Made by a program: the position numbers and the translations under genes
Shown here: positions 5,350 to 7,062 of the stretch, piece after piece
How the letters are laid out: each line of letters begins with the position of its first letter
Numbering within the stretch: the stretch's first letter is position 1
Notes under the pieces: generated by a model
Seen by the model: the letters and a program-made list of their open reading frames with translations, nothing else
Databases searched by the model: none
What the model was told of the DNA's origin: nothing
NCBI GenBank assembly: GCA_017997315.1
Contig: JAGOFF010000118.1
Location: 1 to 7,062, forward strand
Source of the DNA: Clostridia bacterium
Lineage (GTDB): Bacteria; Bacillota; Clostridia; Saccharofermentanales; UBA5734
DNA length: 7,062 nt
Direction of reading: 5' to 3'

Positions 5350-7056
5350 GTGGCTGCGGACCTCAGGGTCGGAATCGTCCTGTACGTCCTCCAGATCATG
5401 GTGGGCTTGGCCGCCCTGACGTATATCCGCGTCCGTTCCCGGAAGTCCTCGGCGCTGCGGCTGCTGACCGCGCTCCAGGCCTTGATGCTGGCGTGGCTGT
5501 TGGCCGCGATCCTGGAAAACCTGTCCAGGGGCACGCCCGCGTTTCCGTTCGTGGTCCGCCGGATCATCATCGTACTGTACTACTTCGCCCCTTTTTGGCT
5601 GCTTTTCACGTTCGACTACCTGGACATCCCGTGGCTCACCCCCCTGCGCCGGCGGCTCCCGGTGTTTCTGCCCGCATTCGCGCTGACTGTGATCACGTTG
5701 CTGTTCCCGCACTCCCCCTGGATCATCGTGGAGATCGACGGATATGAGACCGTATCCCGTTGGGGCGGACTGTTCATCGCGAACACCGTCGCGACCTACC
5801 TCACGGGGATCGGCTGCTCCGTGCTGATCCTCGTCCGGACCCTGCAAACACGCCGGCGGGTACGCGAGAGCCTCCTTCTGGTCGTCTCGACGATGCTGCC
5901 GGTGGCGTACAGCGCCCTGGTCAACCTGGACCTGGTGCGCGCCCCCCGCTACGACCTGACCCCGGTCACGCTGTCCCTGTTTGTGCTGGTCATCGCGCTG
6001 CTCGCGTATGAAAACAAACTGCTCGACCTGCTCCCGTACGCGGCGAGGGAGGTCTTCGCAAGCGTCACCGAGGCGATCCTGATCGCCGATCCGGACGGGG
6101 CCATCTTTGAGTTCAACCGGTCGTTCCGCCGGATATTCGAACCCCTGGTCGACCTGGATCAGTGCCGGAGCGTGATGGACATCCGATCCCGGGTGCCGCC
6201 GGATACGATCGCCGAATCGGATATCGACCGGTTCCGGGAAGCGTTCGGCAATCCGGGGCGGAACACGGCCGTCTTCTTCCGGCTCCGTTCGCCGGACGGC
6301 ACGGAAAGCTCGTACTCCTCTTCGATCGATCCACTGTTGAACACCGCGGGCAAAGAGATCGGCCGGCTGCTCACGTTCCACGACATCACCGGCGTCCGGG
6401 ACGACACCCTGCGCGCGGAGCGGCAGCGGGTTTCCGGCGACCTGCACGACAACCTCGGGAACAGCCTCAACGTCATCAGCTCCAACCTGGAATACGCGAT
6501 CCGGCGCCAGGGCGGCGATCCGGATATCGGGGAATGCCTCCGGATCTCCTATGAACGCGCGACCAGCGCGATCCTTGATCTGCGGCGGATCGTGGACAAC
6601 CTGTCTCCGGTCGACGTGGAGGACGGAGGGCTCGTGCGTGCGGTCGAATCGCTGCTCGAACGGACCGCGCGCCGCGGTGTCCGGATCACGTTCGACAAGC
6701 TCACGGGGGATGATGACCGGCTGGACGGGATCCCCCATCCGGAGCACCTGTACCACATCTGCCAGGAGGCGGTCCACAACGCGGTCGAACACGGCCGGCC
6801 GCAGAATATCCGGGTCGTTCTCAAGCGGAATACGGACGACCTGCGGCTCTACGTCTCGGACGACGGCGCGGGTTGCCGGGGCCGGGAGATCGTCCGCGGA
6901 AAAGGGCTCGCGGGCATGCTCGCCCGCGCTTCGGCGCTCGGGGGAACGCTGGAGTATGGCTCCCCGGACGACGGCGGGTTTGTCGTGAAGCTCACGGTTC
7001 CGCTGGCGCCCGCCGCGGACGGACAGCCGGACGGGCAGGAAAGGGGTGGACCATGA
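5350..7056 (+). CDS. 7TM sensor histidine kinase with PAS domain (HisKA_3 / NarL-type)
   Basis: A 568-residue membrane kinase that should autophosphorylate on His and pass the phosphate to a response regulator. From the GTG start, seven hydrophobic segments are seen at about 7-28, 37-57, 70-92, 103-120, 139-165, 173-196 and 203-224, like the N-terminal 7TM domain of many Bacillota kinases. A PAS domain follows (about 233-347, from REVFASVTEAILIADPDG to LLTFHDITGVR). The HisKA_3 box is ERQRVSGDLHDNLGNSL with phospho-acceptor H366. The ATPase domain shows the N box CQEAVHNAVEH (N477), G1 DDGAG (504-508) and G2 GKGLAGM (517-523), ending with the usual GGTLEY...VKLTVPL strands. The signal is unknown; the membrane part has almost no extracellular loop domain, so it may sense a lipophilic or membrane-borne cue. 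A start at 5251 would add 33 residues that look untranslated (SPGGGSR). The stop overlaps the next start as ATGA, which implies translational coupling. Confidence 0.92.
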   Translation: MAADLRVGIVLYVLQIMVGLAALTYIRVRSRKSSALRLLTALQALMLAWLLAAILENLSRGTPAFPFVVRRIIIVLYYFAPFWLLFTFDYLDIPWLTPLRRRLPVFLPAFALTVITLLFPHSPWIIVEIDGYETVSRWGGLFIANTVATYLTGIGCSVLILVRTLQTRRRVRESLLLVVSTMLPVAYSALVNLDLVRAPRYDLTPVTLSLFVLVIALLAYENKLLDLLPYAAREVFASVTEAILIADPDGAIFEFNRSFRRIFEPLVDLDQCRSVMDIRSRVPPDTIAESDIDRFREAFGNPGRNTAVFFRLRSPDGTESSYSSSIDPLLNTAGKEIGRLLTFHDITGVRDDTLRAERQRVSGDLHDNLGNSLNVISSNLEYAIRRQGGDPDIGECLRISYERATSAILDLRRIVDNLSPVDVEDGGLVRAVESLLERTARRGVRITFDKLTGDDDRLDGIPHPEHLYHICQEAVHNAVEHGRPQNIRVVLKRNTDDLRLYVSDDGAGCRGREIVRGKGLAGMLARASALGGTLEYGSPDDGGFVVKLTVPLAPAADGQPDGQERGGP

Positions 7057-7062
7057 TCCGGG
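7053..7062 (+). CDS. Start of the next gene, probably the cognate response regulator (partial)
   Basis: ATG at 7053-7055 overlaps the kinase stop (ATGA) and is preceded by AGGAAAGGGGTGG. Only Met-Ile-Arg can be read. Response regulators paired with HisKA_3 kinases often start MIRVLIVDDH and follow the kinase with such an overlap, so a NarL/FixJ-type regulator is likely, but the identity is inferred from context alone. Confidence 0.55.

Noticed and set aside
5236..6792. Long - strand open frame (518 codons) opposite the kinase gene
   Set aside because: The sequence is rich in Arg/Gln/Asp repeats typical of antisense frames, while the + strand carries all kinase motifs.

Overview
The window is GC-rich bacterial DNA (over 60 % by eye) with dense coding, strong GGAGG-type ribosome binding sites, short intergenic gaps and an extended -10 promoter. 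With a cytoplasmic GH95/GH51 glycosidase pair, a 7TM sensor kinase and a uroporphyrinogen-decarboxylase-like gene end, this fits a GC-rich Bacillota, for example a polysaccharide-using Clostridia or Paenibacillus-like lineage. That placement is an inference; there is no rRNA or marker gene here. No mobile element, CRISPR array, tRNA or rRNA was seen.

Layout. Bases 1-114 (+) are the last 37 codons of a uroporphyrinogen decarboxylase / corrinoid methyltransferase-like protein. It converges on the next gene across a bidirectional terminator (141-189). Bases 205-4292 (-) hold a two-gene glycosidase operon, read right to left: an 805-residue GH95-type alpha-L-fucosidase/galactosidase-like enzyme (4292-1875), then a 536-residue GH51 alpha-L-arabinofuranosidase (1815-205). 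The 59-base gap between them carries a perfect 16-base palindrome. The operon has its own likely promoter at 4322-4330. Next is an unrecognised 208-residue protein with one hydrophobic segment (5125-4499, -), closed by a long hairpin terminator (4398-4450) that insulates it from the glycosidase operon. Bases 5126-5349 are a divergent control region with an 8-6-8 inverted repeat and a TACAAT -10 box. From 5350 (+), a GTG start opens a 7TM-PAS-HisKA_3-HATPase sensor kinase. Its stop overlaps by four bases the start of the next gene, probably its response regulator, of which only 10 bases are in the window.

How the genes may work together. Neither glycosidase has a visible signal peptide, so the pair probably trims L-sugar side chains (L-fucose or L-galactose, and L-arabinose) from plant oligosaccharides after import. 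The kinase and its presumed regulator form a separate two-component operon. Whether it senses the sugars or controls the neighbouring genes cannot be read from the sequence. The least explained items are the divergent GH95 active-site loops, the 208-residue orphan protein and the dyad between the divergent genes.
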